Assembly (NCBI RefSeq): GCF_029714405.1 | Contig: NZ_CP121650.1 | Span: 7,817,001 to 7,881,000 of the forward strand | Direction of reading: 5' to 3' | Length of the DNA: 64,000 nt | From: Bradyrhizobium sp. CB82 | GTDB lineage: Bacteria > Pseudomonadota > Alphaproteobacteria > Rhizobiales > Xanthobacteraceae | Shown: positions 9,001-18,587 of the stretch, in pieces | How the letters are laid out: the number at the start of each line of letters is the position of its first letter | Numbering within the stretch: the first letter of the stretch is position 1 | Made by a program: the position numbers and the translations under genes | The notes under the pieces: generated by a model | Seen by the model: the letters and a program-made list of their open reading frames with translations, nothing else | The model's database searches: none | What the model was told of the DNA's origin: nothing

Positions 9001-10455
9001 TTAGCGCGCTAAGCAATCGATGATTGACGGCTGTCGCTTGTCCCAGCGCACGTGTCGTTCGAGCGCATTCGCGATCTGGAGCAGCGTGGCCTCGTCACCG
9101 TATCGCGCCACCAGTTGCACGCCCATGGGAAGGCAGTCGTGCGACTCATGCAAAGGCAACGAAATGGCCGGCAACCCGCTTACGTTGAAGGGGAAAAGAT
9201 ACGCGTGAGTTGAAATCTTTGCCGGATCAGGAGCCGTATCGTACATCGTATCCCATTCGCCTATGCGGTAGGTGCGACCTGCAAAGACCGGACACAAAAA
9301 CGCATCGAATGGTACGAGCTCGGCGGCGATGTCACGACCGGCATACCGCACGATTTCGATGTCCTTCGCGTGTGTAACCGCGTCGATGGCTTTACCTTCT
9401 TCGATATAGGCTCTTGTGAAGGGTTCGATATCGTCGTGGGTCAGAGTTGCGCCGAGCGTCTTCTCGGCCGCCTGAACTCCGAAGGCTGCCATTACCCTTC
9501 TCATGCGGGCTCGCGCTCGCCAGCACGTTTCGATGTCAAATGCGAGATCGTAGGGTTCGAGATTATGGCCCATGCCCTCAAGCAGGCGAGCCGTATCCGC
9601 CAAGGTTGTGGCATTCTCACTGTCGAGCTTGTTTCCAAATGGGAGAGAGGTCGAGAATCCAATGCGCAAGCGCTTCGGTTCCTGCGACGACAACTGCAGA
9701 AAAGACTCGGCGCTCCGCGGCGGTATGTATGAATCGCCTGCGCAGGGACCGCTCACCGCGTCTAGATAGGCGGCCGTATCGCGAACAGTTCGCGATACAC
9801 ACAAAGCCGAACCGCCGTACCACAGGTCCACCCCCGGATATGTGGGGACGCGTCCGCGAGAAGGCATGAGTCCGACAAGCCCGCACCAACTGGCGGGTTG
9901 ACGCGTGGAACCTCCGCCATCGCTCGCACCTGCGATCGGCACGATCCTGGCTGCGACGGCGGAAGCCGCACCGCCGCTTGAACCGCCTGGCGAATAGGCA
10001 GGATTCCACGGATTCCGTGCAGGACCATACAGCTTGGGTTCGGTTGTCCCCGACTCGCCGTATTCCGGCACATTCGTGTTTCCAAACGGAATCATCCCCG
10101 ATTTGCGCAGCCGTCGGATGACTTCATTGTCCTCGGTCGCCGGCTGCGCGTGACGCTGAAAAAAACGCGAACCGTTGGTGGTCCGCAGACCGGTCACCCG
10201 AGTACCCAGATCTTTCGCGAGAAATGGCACACCGGCAAATAGTCCCGTGGAGTCGCACTGTGCTGCACGACCGCGAGCATCGGCATAGTTGGTATTGACC
10301 ACCGCATTGAGCGCAGGGTTGAGCTTTTCAGTTGCGGCTATCGCGCACTCCATGAGCTCTGACGCCGTTACTTCCTTGTCCCTGACGAGAGCCGAAAGAG
10401 CGAGCGCGTCGCTCTTTCGATACAGAGTTTGGATGTCTTCCGATACATTTGTCAT
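9001..10455 (-). CDS. Amidase, amidase-signature family, intact
   Basis: 484 residues. Amidase-signature hydrolases use a Ser-cisSer-Lys triad. Here the Lys is in FLAKDLGTRVTG (about residue 80), the glycine/serine-rich block is SPGGSSGGAASAVAAR (about 155-170) and the nucleophile region is GASDGGGSTRQPAS (about 175-188). Length and order are normal and no frameshift is seen. The C-terminal half is that of stand-alone amidases, not GatA. The substrate is unknown. A broken ABC ATPase gene lies just upstream on the same strand, so this may be the last gene of a lost uptake and hydrolysis operon (inference). A weak ribosome site precedes the ATG at 10455. Confidence 0.9.
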   Translation of the reverse strand: MTNVSEDIQTLYRKSDALALSALVRDKEVTASELMECAIAATEKLNPALNAVVNTNYADARGRAAQCDSTGLFAGVPFLAKDLGTRVTGLRTTNGSRFFQRHAQPATEDNEVIRRLRKSGMIPFGNTNVPEYGESGTTEPKLYGPARNPWNPAYSPGGSSGGAASAVAARIVPIAGASDGGGSTRQPASWCGLVGLMPSRGRVPTYPGVDLWYGGSALCVSRTVRDTAAYLDAVSGPCAGDSYIPPRSAESFLQLSSQEPKRLRIGFSTSLPFGNKLDSENATTLADTARLLEGMGHNLEPYDLAFDIETCWRARARMRRVMAAFGVQAAEKTLGATLTHDDIEPFTRAYIEEGKAIDAVTHAKDIEIVRYAGRDIAAELVPFDAFLCPVFAGRTYRIGEWDTMYDTAPDPAKISTHAYLFPFNVSGLPAISLPLHESHDCLPMGVQLVARYGDEATLLQIANALERHVRWDKRQPSIIDCLAR

Positions 10456-10574
10456 TGATCAGGCTCACAGACTTTCATCAAATTGCAGGTCGCGATGTCG
10501 AACTGCCACCTATAGGCCTCATGGATGGAATGGTGATGCGGGCAGAAGAAGCAGGGTCGGGCGGGCTGGTTCCT

Positions 10575-10895
10575 CGATCGGAAGTCACCTTCACTGGCAG
10601 TCGTCAGCCCGGCGATGCTGCGCAGCAAAGTCGACTTCCCCGACCAACTCTGCCCCAGTGTTACGAACTCGCCTCGCCGAACCTCGAGCGAGACATCGTC
10701 GAGCGCGGTAAAGCCGCCGAAACGATGCGTGATCCGGTCAAGGCGGACCGCCGGGACATTCTCATTACGGTCGTCGGTTTTACGCCCCCCCGCGGAGCGC
10801 CCGCTGGTCCCGATTGCGAGCCTCTCGGTTGGCCGAGCTTCACTGGTCGGACGGTCAATCCCGCCTGCCCCACGATCTTCGACCGCCACCGTCAT
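10575..10895 (-). pseudogene. ABC transporter ATPase, 5' fragment
   Basis: The frame contains VRLDRITHRFGGFTALDDVS, then LEVRRGEFVTL and GQSWSGKSTLLRSIAGL. This is the N-terminal strand set and Walker A of an import ATPase of the nitrate/taurine or polyamine group. The Walker A reads GQSWSGKST instead of GxSGSGKST (Gly to Trp). Similarity ends shortly after, and Q-loop, signature and Walker B are missing. It lies directly before the amidase gene and shares its strand. Confidence 0.7.
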
Positions 10896-11263
10896 GACCG
10901 CACCTACGAACCGGCAAGGCACGGGACGCTCGCTTCGTTCTCAATGTTCAAGCGCCGAGCCGCGAGCCGCCCCGCACTCCAAAAGCGCACACGAAGTCTC
11001 GGCTTGACACCCAAGACCGGATGCTGCACGCACACAAAGTAGCGGCGCGCACACTCGGAGTTCACCAATCGCATTGTTTTCCTTCCCTAATTATCCCGCT
11101 TTCGTCATTCAGCTCACCGGAAGCTTCTCTTTCGAGAAGTATCCGATGCTTGAGGTCGAATCTTTCTAAACCAAGCAATATTTCGCCGGAATTCTGCGTT
11201 CGACCGGGTCGATGCGATGATTTCAGGTGAATAGGCGTCCAAAGTCCGGTTGACGCGAGCTAG
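10896..11263. other. No gene recognised
   Basis: Lies between the ABC ATPase fragment and the end of ISNCY copy 1. Short frames only. It may include debris of the IS630 element that the ISNCY copy entered, but no coding match was found. Confidence 0.4.
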
Positions 11264-11365
11264 CTACTTTCCGGCGCAAAATTAGCGATTTCGGGATTGT
11301 GGCCGATGAGGTGCGCAAAGCAAGACCCGCCGGGACTGCCGGCAGGGGATATTTGAGAGCCTGAT

Positions 11366-12351
11366 TCTCGGCCTCCTGCAACTTCACCATCTTGCCGAAC
11401 TCGTTCGGCTTGCCGGCCTTGCCCTTGCGAATGATCTCCGTCGATGGCTCGAACACGCTGAGGAGCTTGCCTTCGGCGTGTGTGTCGCCACGGAAGATAC
11501 GCGCTCTCGTCTGCTTCATCACTTGCTTGACCAGCGGCACCATCGCGTCGAGCTCTTGGCGCAGGCCTTCGAGCACCAATTGCTGCGGAACGCCCCTCGC
11601 GCGCTTCGTTCCTCCAACAATTTCTTTGGAGAACCGCTTCGCCTGTCCAACCACTCGACTTGTCGCATTGAGTAGCTGGCCATAGGCTCGATTGAGCCTT
11701 TCTCGGCTCTGCTTGGCTCTGGAACGCGCCGCCCGGGCGATGTCCAGGACCCGCAGCTTCACGCTGCGTCCGCGGTCGCACAGCTTGGCGCCAGTCTCTC
11801 CGGCGACCTTGCCGATCCTTTTCATGGTGCGGATCAGAACCCGCACGCCGTCGCCCAACAAGCTGGAATCCGTCGGATAGTGCACGTTGGTCTCCACCAC
11901 GGTGGTGTCCACGCGCATTCTGCGCCCCGCCGCCAACCCGTTGGCCTGAGCCAGCTTCACAAGCCTTTGGTGAATCTGCTTGACCACTTCGGGCCCCACC
12001 GCCACCCCCCAACGTCCCATCTTCTTTGCATCAGGTGTCTTGCCGGCGCCGACGCGCGTGAAGTCGCGGTACACAATTGGCGCGCACTTCGCGCTCGAGC
12101 ACTTGGTAGCTCCAGTTGCGGATGTGCTTGAGGATCAGTAGCCGCAACACCACCTCGGCTGAGGCACCGCGCCGGCCGCGGCTGCGGCTCTTGGCATGTC
12201 GTCTGGCCAGAGCCTCATACATGGCTGCGACGATGTCCTCATCCGCGAGCAGCGCGTCGGCATGTTTCATCCAGTCTTCGCGAAGATCGCTCACTTCCTC
12301 GGCGATCAGCCCGTCGCCGAAGCTGAGCTGCGCCCGCCGCATCTCAATCAT
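11366..12351 (-). pseudogene. ISNCY-family transposase (3'-deleted, frameshifted)
   Basis: Starts MIEMRRAQLSFGDGLIAEEV at 12351, reaches RRGASAEVVLRLLILKHI, then shifts frame at about 12075 and continues VYRDFTRVGAGKTPDAKKMG. It goes on to MRVDTTVVETNVHYPTDSSL (first catalytic Asp region) and ends at KMVKLQEAE where a deletion begins. The segments YEVYDRRPNDSDLL and VAADAAFYSAKNEA, which carry later catalytic residues in copy 2, are absent. Not functional. Confidence 0.85.
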
Positions 12352-12691
12352 GCCGCTTCCTCCGCCTCTTCGATGCGGCCTGGTCCGGACGCAGCAGATC
12401 ATGATTGAGCTCGCAAACGGTCTCGATCGCCTCCTTCAGGTCCTGATAATTGCTCAGCCAGCGGCGCACCTCGGCAACCCGCTCGCGCCGCACGCTGAAC
12501 TGGCGCGTACGTCCTCCCGGGTAGGTCACCGTCAAGACAAACACCTGATGCCCTTCGCCACGCGCGCATTTCGGGCATCCTTTGGGCGGATGGTGCGTTC
12601 CAGCAGCGAGCCGCGCAGCAACTCGCCGGTGATTGGCAACTTGCCGACCAGCTTCTGGCGCGCTCGGAGGGTCCGCTCTCGAATCATTCAT
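12344..12691 (-). CDS. ISNCY accessory protein (DUF6788-like), copy 1
   Basis: 115 residues, identical in both ISNCY copies. Contains GCPKCARGEGHQVFVLTVTY and PGGRTRQFSVRRERV, then a helical, basic C-terminus (KRRRKRHD). This resembles small proteins often encoded next to such transposases, with a short Cys-pair and a beta-strand region. Its last codons overlap the transposase ATG, implying translational coupling. The role in transposition is unknown. Confidence 0.55.
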   Translation of the reverse strand: MNDSRADPPSAPEAGRQVANHRRVAARLAAGTHHPPKGCPKCARGEGHQVFVLTVTYPGGRTRQFSVRRERVAEVRRWLSNYQDLKEAIETVCELNHDLLRPDQAASKRRRKRHD

Positions 12692-12799
12692 AAGAATGAA
12701 TCAATGGGTCAACCCAAATCCGTCCGATCTTGCAGTTTTCCGCAAACCAGCCGATTCTATCCAAATGCCAACGCCGTCGAATTTTGCGCCGGAAAGTAG

Positions 12800-13200
12800 C
12801 TAAGGCAGCGACGATCCGGGCCACTGCCGAGCAGGTGCTTGAGCTTGGCAAAGATCTGTTCGATCGGGTTCAGGTCGGGCGAGTATTTTGGCAGGAAGAA
12901 GAGTTTGGCGCCGGCGGAACGAATGAGCTGGCGCACGAGCTTGCTTTTGTGGCTGCCGAGATTGTCCATGACCACGATGTCGCCGGGACGAAGGGTCGGC
13001 AGAAGAACCTTCTCGACATAGGTCCGAAAGCTCACGCCGTCGATCGGCCCCTCGATGAACCATGGCGCATCGATCCGGTCATGGCGCAGGGCTGCCAGGA
13101 AGGTCATGGTCTTCCAGCGCCCGTGGGGCACCTTGGCAGGGAGGCTGCGCGCGCGCGGTGCCCATCCCCGCAAGGGAGCCATGTCGGGCCTGGTCCAGGG
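12800..13200 (-). pseudogene. IS630-family transposase, 3' exon part
   Basis: Reads WTRPDMAPLRGWAPRARSLP, GRWKTMTFLAALRHDRIDAP, then PGDIVVMDNLGSHKSKLV (second catalytic Asp) and YSPDLNPIEQIFAKLKHLL (catalytic Glu) of a Tc1/mariner-like DDE domain. It is the continuation of the 5' part at 23863-24286, separated by the group II intron array. Joining GACGAGA (ending at 23863) to CCTGGACC here restores DETWT, the normal sequence. A frameshift follows KHLL and an ISNCY copy begins at 12799. Confidence 0.85.
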
Positions 13201-13272
13201 GTGAGTAGGCCGGAGGATTTTCACCCCCGGCACCGGGTCACCGGAGGCGGTCGCCCGCCCCCGGTTCCCACA

Positions 13273-13308
13273 GAACGTGGCGTGCGGATTTCCCGCACCG
13301 ACGCTCTT
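13273..13308 (-). ncRNA. Group II intron domain V, intron A
   Basis: Minus strand forms a hairpin with stem GAGCGT/ACGTTC, an internal bulge, stem GTGCGG/CCGCAC and a GAAA tetraloop: the catalytic domain V pattern. A domain VI-like stem follows and the sequence ends in GCCTACTCAC at 13201. Position directly after the RT gene is as expected. Confidence 0.7.
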
Positions 13309-13319
13309 CGACAGTTGGT

Positions 13320-14625
13320 TCACAGCACTGCAAGCGCCTGCAGCTCCCGATAAGCGCAGCTTAGGCTTCAGCACCGGTGTCCGTTCTTTGATTTGGTGGA
13401 AGGCGTCCCAAGTGAGGCGACGACCCGCCCAGCTGCGGCTGCACAACATCTTGCGCCAGTAACGCTCGACGACCCGATAGACTTTTACGAGGCTCCGGAG
13501 ATTTCCGGCGACACCGTAATAGCCATAGTGGCCGCGCAGGACGACGTTGATTTCATCGGCCTGGTCACTGATCTTGTAATGCCGTATTCGCCGCATCAGC
13601 TCCTGCAGAGACATAAGGCTGCGCTTTAGCCGAGATTTCTCGGTACGCATCCCAACCTTGAAGTTGCCTCGTTGGTTTCGCGTGCAATAGAGCGTTAGAC
13701 CCAGAAAGTAGATTGTTTCCGGGCGGTTTCTGCCGCGTTTGCCCGCGTGTCTTTGCGCGAACCGACCAAACTCGACCAACTTGGTCTTGGTCGGCTCTAG
13801 AGTGAGGCCGAACTTCCCCAACCGAAGACGCAAGGCCTCCTGTACGCGGATGGCGTCCGATCGATATTGGAAGCAGATCACAAAGTCGTCGATATAGCGC
13901 ACCAGTCGGGCTTCGCCCCGCAACCGGCCCTTCACCACGCGTTCGAACCAGAGGTCGAGAACGTAATGAAGGTAGAGGTTGCTCAAAAGCACACTGATCG
14001 ATCCGCCTTGTGGCGTTCCTTGTTCGCTCGGATGCACCGCTCCGTCTTCCAAGACACCCGCTTTCAACCAGCGCCGGATCAAGCTGATCAGGCGCGGTTC
14101 GACAAACCGGAGGACCCAATCATGATCGAGACTCCCGAAGAAGTTCTTCAAATCCGCCTCCAACACCCAGCTGATCATGCCGCCGGCGATGACCTCATTG
14201 AGGGTCGCCAAGGCGTGATGGGCGCTGAGCTTCGGCCTGCCGCCGAACGAGCAGGGCAAGAAGTCCTGCTCGTAGATGGCGGACAACACCGCAGCCGTGC
14301 TGCGCTGGAGCGCCCGGTCGGCGACAGTTGGAACCCCGAGGGGGCGCTTCTCCGTCTTACCGGGCTTGGGGATATAGACACGCCGAATGTTCGGCGCCCG
14401 ATATCCCTGTCGGTGGATGGATTGGAGCATCGGCTCGATCCATCCGTCGAAGCTCTCCCTCGCCGCCTCCACCGTCTGTCCGTCCACCCCGGCGGCGGAG
14501 CGCTTCGGAATCTGTAATAGATTCTTTTGCACTCGATCGCGCGTGATGTGATGGGCCAACGAGGTGAAGCAAAGATTTGGCTCGCGCCGAGCTTTCACTG
14601 CTATTTGTTCAAGTTTCGTTTCCAT
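13320..14625 (-). pseudogene. ltrA: Group II intron reverse transcriptase/maturase A, near-complete with a late frameshift
   Basis: ATG at 14625 (METKLEQIAVKARREPNLCF). RT motifs in order: KRSAAGVDGQTVEAARESFD, IPKPGKTEKRPLGVPTVADR, WVLEADLKNFFGSLDHDW, GTPQGGSISVLLSNLYLHYV, RYIDDFVICFQYR (active site YIDD) and PTKTKLVEFGRFA. The thumb/X domain follows (RHYKISDQADEINVVLRGHYG). A frameshift near 13365 hides the native end (AYRELQALAVL, stop at 13320-13322). The frame therefore runs on through domain V into the IS630 exon and ends at 12757, an in-frame RT-transposase fusion of 689 codons if counted from 14826. The intron's 5' domain I was not found. Confidence 0.8.
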
Positions 14626-14794
14626 GGTCAGCTGATCTTCTCTTAGAATAGAAGGCCGTGACTCCCGTTGAATGGAGCCCATGTCGCCCAAGAACAATTC
14701 AACTACCGCTGACCGCTTCCCCATGTAGTCGGCTCTCCCGACCTCCGAGTGTCGGGTCGGGGGAGGCGCCCATTGAAGGGCTTGCCTCCGCCCG

Positions 14795-14833
14795 CCGCTC
14801 AAACGGCTCGTGCAGTTTTCCCGCAAGCCGCTT
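14795..14833 (-). ncRNA. Group II intron domain V, intron B
   Basis: Immediately after the RT B stop the minus strand reads AGCGGCTTGCGGGAAAACTG followed by CACGAGCCGTTTGAGC, a domain V-like hairpin with a GAAA-type loop. A short GC-rich stem follows and the intron probably ends near 14755. Its 3' boundary was not fixed. Confidence 0.6.
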
Positions 14834-16151
14834 TCATGAATGGGCTTTCGTGATCTGAAGTGAAGGGATCAGTGAGACAAGGCCAACTAGCTTGAACTCC
14901 GCACGCAGCCGTTGGGTGGGATATTTCTTCCAGCCTGCGTTCCGCCACCGCTTGGCGCGGTGCGACCACAGCCGGCGGACTATCCACCCGTCCAGCTGGT
15001 GGAAGCGTGTCCTGACCCGGGAGCGACAGTAGTAGTGTCCCCATCCTCGGATGATCGGTTGATCGCATTGATCAATTCGCCCAGACGCAGAGGTATACGC
15101 CTCTTGGTCAAGGCCCTGATCTGATCCTTGAATCGGTCCACCGACTTCTGTGTGGGAATGGCATAGAGATTCTGCCGGTTCAGTTTGGATTTGATCCGGT
15201 CGTGGGCCAGTTTAAACTGTCCTTTCCCACGTTGGATTTTGAATCCGAGAAACTCGAAGCCTTGCGCAATGTGCACAATCCGGGTCTTCTCCCGGTTGAG
15301 CGTCACACCGAGCTCTTCGAGAATCTTTTCTGCTCGGGCCAAGACGTTTTGCGCCTCAGCTCGAGTCCGACAGGTCACAACCCAGTCGTCCGCCCATCGC
15401 GTGAGCTGGTATCCATGTCGCCTCATCTCCTTATCGAAGGGAGTCAGCAGGATGTTGCTCAGCATCGGCGAAACGACACCCCCTTGCGGGGTTCCCTGTG
15501 GCGTTTCAAACCTCCGGCCCTTGTCTTCGTAGCCTGCCTTGAGAGTTTGCTGAATTAGCTTCAGCACTCTGCTGTCGGCGATCTGCTTTCCAACCAGAGT
15601 CAGGAGTTTGTCGTGATCGACAGACCCGAAATAATCTTTCAGATCCGCATCTACGATCCACTCGTTTCCAGCCTGTATTTCGCGCCAGATCTTGGTCAGC
15701 GCATCGGCTGTCTTTCGACCCTTCCGATACCCAAAACTGCTGGGATCAAAGACCTTCTCAAAGATCGGCTCTAAGCGATTGGCCAGTGCCTGTTGGCACA
15801 CTCGATCATAGATCGAGGGTATGCCCAAAGGTCTGGTCTTGCCGGGGCTCCTCTTTTCGGGATCTCCAACCGTCGCACAGGCAGCGGCTGATAGGTGTCG
15901 TCGCGGAGCTCTCGATGCAGCCGTTCTAGATTTGCTTCCAGATTGGCCTCGAATTCTTCGATCGTGATCCTATCGGTTCCGCTTGCCCCTCGATTGGCGC
16001 GAACGCGCTCCCACGCAAGGTGCAAGTTCTTGCGTGCGTAAACCTTGTCCACCAGAGAGTGGACCTTCTGCTTCTGACCTTCGAGCGTCAGATAATCGGA
16101 CAGTCTCCTGGAAGCGTGTCGTTCGGGTTTTTCACAAAGGGAACTTTCCAT
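14834..16151 (-). pseudogene. ltrA: Group II intron reverse transcriptase/maturase B (two frameshifts)
   Basis: ATG at 16151 with AAAGGAG about 10 nt upstream. First frame: VDKVYARKNLHLAWERVRAN and RGASGTDRITIEEFEANLEA to about 15835. Second frame: LGIPSIYDRVCQQALANRLE, PSSFGYRKGRKTADALTKI, WIVDADLKDYFGSVDHDKL, GTPQGGVVSPMLSNILLTPF, RWADDWVVTCRTRAEA (active site WADD) and KTRIVHIAQGFEFLGFKIQ to about 15065. Third frame: IIRGWGHYYCRSRVRTRF, ending LVSLIPSLQITKAHS at 14834. The RT core is whole, but two single-base shifts break it. Confidence 0.8.
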
Positions 16152-17185
16152 CTGCACGCTCCTTTCTCATCAGCCTCAATTGATCCTTGCTCGATCCATT
16201 CACGAACGTCCTTCCCCGGACCACTCTCGATCCGCCGTTTCCGGTCACGCGAGTTATTCGTTTCGCGCTTCAGGTACCGTTACGTTCTCCGACTCCTGCC
16301 TCAGCATCACTTCCCACTTCGTTTGCGCTTATAGGGTCGTTTACCCGGATTTGGGCCGGGACTGATGCAGGTCTCCTGGGGTCACACATGAATCTTCCGT
16401 ATCGTGCCGCCAGCAAACACCTTGGTGCGATGGGTGAATGAGTAGTGCCTTCGTCCCAATAGTGCGGACTCGACCTTGCCCCATCTTTGGCCGACCTGTT
16501 CATCGTCGGGGTGGCCCCCATTGATTACAGCCCGATACTTCTCCTCAAACCCTTCGGATTCCGGATCGCTCCGGACACCCTGTCCTCCGGGATACGCCGA
16601 GCAACTGGCTCCAGGTCCGTCTTGGCTGTTTCCGGCTTTCGCCTGCGTGCCCGTTTAGACTTCTCCATACCCTCTTGCTCTCCCGGCCAGCGAGGCATTA
16701 CCCCCGCTTTTGGATACAGCGCCCCTCATCCGAGCGCCGAGGGGACTTCAACCCCAATGATTCATGCGCTGCCCAGCGCACACTATCAGTCAGTCTGACT
16801 TCCACCCGGTCATCAGACCCTTCTCACCTCATCGGCTTGGCAGGTCCTACAAGTTTGCGCTTGAACCGGATGGATCTCCCTTGTTCACGTTGCTTCCTTT
16901 GGTTGCATGCTGGCGGTACGAACCCCGGGAGCACCTCAGCCCCGCTCGCGATGACGCGGGTTGCGATTCCGCCTTCCCCTTTGAGAGACAGGGTCGGCTA
17001 CTCCGATCACGTTCGATTTCGGGGCTATCTTCCCGTTCACTTGATTCCGGCCTGCAATCTCCCTGTCTACGCTTCGTAGCGGCCGTTACCGGACGCCACG
17101 CAAGACTCGGTTCGCGGCTGCTCGCTAGGCTTTGCCGCGGCCGTCATCGCAGACGGCAGACTTCAACGCGCTTGCAAGGCGCAAC
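16152..17185 (-). ncRNA. 5' ribozyme region (domains I to III) of group II intron B
   Basis: About 1 kb without a supported gene upstream of RT B. The minus strand starts close to TTGCGCCTTGCAAGCGCG and shows many short self-complementary stems (for example GCTACGAAGCGTAG), as expected for domain I. It begins only a few bases after domain V of intron E. Landing behind a hairpin is known for class C introns, but the class of B is not certain. Confidence 0.5.
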
Positions 17186-17190
17186 CCAAG

Positions 17191-17228
17191 CAGAACGGTG
17201 CGTGAACCTCTCGATTCACACCGCTCCC
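17191..17228 (-). ncRNA. Group II intron domain V, intron E
   Basis: Minus strand GGGAGCGGTGTGAATCGAGA then GGTTCACGCACCGTTCTG: outer stem AGCGGTG/CACCGTT, inner stem GTGAA/TTCAC, loop CGAG. It follows the 3' end of RT E as in RmInt1-like introns. Its own domain VI is not seen because intron B begins directly after it. Confidence 0.65.
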
Positions 17229-17798
17229 ATCAGGTGAACGTCGTCGTTCCGCCCAGAACAACTGCCAGTGTACGAACAGCTCCGCATTAGTCCGAGCCAG
17301 CCTTCGCAAGAACAGCGAAGCACCGGTTTTGTGGAGCCGAAAGCGCTTGTACTTTCGCATGATCCACGCCTTCAGCTTCTGGTTGACGTAATCGACCAGA
17401 GAGAACAGCGCCGAGCGACTGAACCGGCCATAATAACCTATCCACCCCGGAGGAGCGGATTGATCTGTTGGGCGATTTCAGCCAGCGTCGCCGGCGTTTG
17501 CCGGGGAATGTGCAAGCTTCGGATCGTTGCTCGCATGGCCTTCAAGGCTGTCGGACTGACCGCCGGGGTGTATCCACAGAAGAATTCCTTCCGCTGTGCG
17601 TTGCCACCTGCCGCGGCCTGAACTGATATCCGAGAAAGTCAAACTTGACCTTCGGATACGTTTGCCGACGCCTGTTGTCCTTGCAATAGACGATCTGCGT
17701 CTTTGTCGGGTGCATCTGAAGTCCGCACACCTCCAGCCTCGCTTGAAGCTTCGCCTTAATGGCTTCTGCTTCTCGCTCCGTCCGGCAGTGCACCAGTC
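17229..17798 (-). pseudogene. RmInt1-like RT E, 3' part (after YADD)
   Basis: Begins exactly after the intron D 3' end with GACTGGTGCACTGC. This joins to YADDG at 20392 to give YADDGLVHC. It continues LVHCRTEREAEAIKAKLQAR, LQMHPTKTQIVYCKDNRRRQ and KVKFDFLGYQFRPR. After frameshifts come SPTALKAMRATIRSLHIPRQ and QQINPLLRGWIGYYGRFSRS, ending RKYKRFRLHKTGASLFLRRL and ARTNAELFVHW. This is the maturase (X) domain of class D intron proteins. At least two frameshifts, near 17600 and 17440, destroy it. Confidence 0.8.
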
Positions 17799-17942
17799 GT
17801 CGAGTCGCCCGGGGGAGTTTCACCCCCAGGCGCTCACAGGTAGGGTCGAGGACTGGCGCGCCGACAGGCCTCTCGACCGTGCCACGTTTCCAGTCCCCGC
17901 CACGTCGCACGCAGCGTGCGGATTTCCCGCACTGCGCGCTCC
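17799..17942 (-). ncRNA. Domain V/VI and 3' end of group II intron D
   Basis: Minus strand 17942 to 17906 gives GGGAGCGCGCAGTGCGGGAA then ATCCGCACGCTGCGTGC, a domain V-like hairpin with GAAA loop. The last 41 nt (17799-17841) are identical to the last 41 nt of intron C (18514-18554) and end CGGGCGACTCGAC. The junction to RT E codons follows at 17798. Confidence 0.65.
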
Positions 17943-17971
17943 CATTTGCTTCACTCCAAGGCTTATGGGAC

Positions 17972-18513
17972 CTATCCGGCCGGAGCAGCTTTCGGTCCAT
18001 CGCGTCGCACTCGATAGCCGTTGAACAGCCTGAGAGTGTCGTACAGCCACGATCTATTCCACCGCTTCCAGCAGAAGCCCTTTCGTTTCCGAGCCTGCGC
18101 CAGTTGGCGCCTGACCTTCTTCTCCACCCAATCTTTGATGTAGCTGAAGCACTCACTGGAGTGTCCAACCGCGAAGTAGTTCACCCACCCCCTGAGCATC
18201 GGATTGATCAGGCTTATTGCCCTGTCAATCGGTTGCGACCGGTATCGGCGAAACACCTCTTTGAGCTCCCGCAAAAGGGCCGTCCGCTTTTTGAGCTTGG
18301 GCGTGTAATGCGGCCGCATCGCTCCGCGCAGACTGCGGAGGTAGCGGAAGTCGAACCCCAGGAAGCTGAAGCTCTCGCCTCGTTCCAGGTTCACGGTTCG
18401 GCTCTTTTCATCATTGATTTCCACCTGCAGCTTGGCGAACTCCTCCCGGAGTCGTTTGGTCACGGCTCCAATCAGCCAGTCATGACGTTTGTAGGCGTCG
18501 ATCAAGACCACCA
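17972..18513 (-). pseudogene. Group II intron RT D, 3' half only
   Basis: Open from the codon after YADD: LVVLIDAYKRHDWLIGAVTK, EINDEKSRTVNLERGESFSF, LGFDFRYLRSLRG, SLINPMLRGWVNYFAVGHSS, ending YRVRRDGPKAAPAG at a TAG. This is the maturase half of a different RT lineage from C and E. Its fingers and palm, including YADD, are missing: intron C ends exactly where the YADD codons should precede it. No second 5' half exists upstream, so the D 5' half was probably lost by recombination between the C and D intron 5' regions (inference). Confidence 0.75.
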
Positions 18514-18552
18514 GTCGAGTCGCCCGGGGGAGTTTCACCCCCAGGCGCTCAC

Positions 18553-18587
18553 AGATCCGGACGTGAACGTCTCCGCTCATCCGGCTC
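18553..18587 (-). ncRNA. Group II intron domain V, intron C
   Basis: Minus strand GAGCCGGATGAGCGGAGACG followed by TTCACGTCCGGATCT: a textbook 34-nt domain V with stem AGCCGGA/TCCGGAT, two-base bulge and an upper stem. Domain VI (GCGCCTGGGGGTGAAACTC and following) leads to the 3' end at 18514. Confidence 0.8.

Larger units (their letters stand above)
11264..12799 (-). mobile_element. ISNCY-family element, copy 1 (internally deleted)
   Basis: Ends carry an inverted repeat of about 20 bp starting CTACTTTCCGGCGCAAAATT at 11264 and its complement ending at 12799. The sequence is nearly identical to the copy at 36173-38154 but in the opposite orientation. It lacks about 446 bp of the transposase 3' region (join near 11366). 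The element sits in the 3' part of an IS630 transposase gene (12800-13200). Confidence 0.85.

Noticed and set aside
8638..9012. Frames on both strands downstream of the amidase considered as a LysR or HTH gene end
   Set aside because: No motif could be assigned with confidence on either strand.
13867..14517. Long plus-strand frame of 216 codons
   Set aside because: Exact antisense of the RT A palm domain; a high-GC shadow of a real gene.
17799..18556. The duplicated 41-nt sequence considered as a CRISPR-like or regulatory repeat
   Set aside because: Both copies are the domain VI/3' ends of two related group II introns; only two copies, not regularly spaced.
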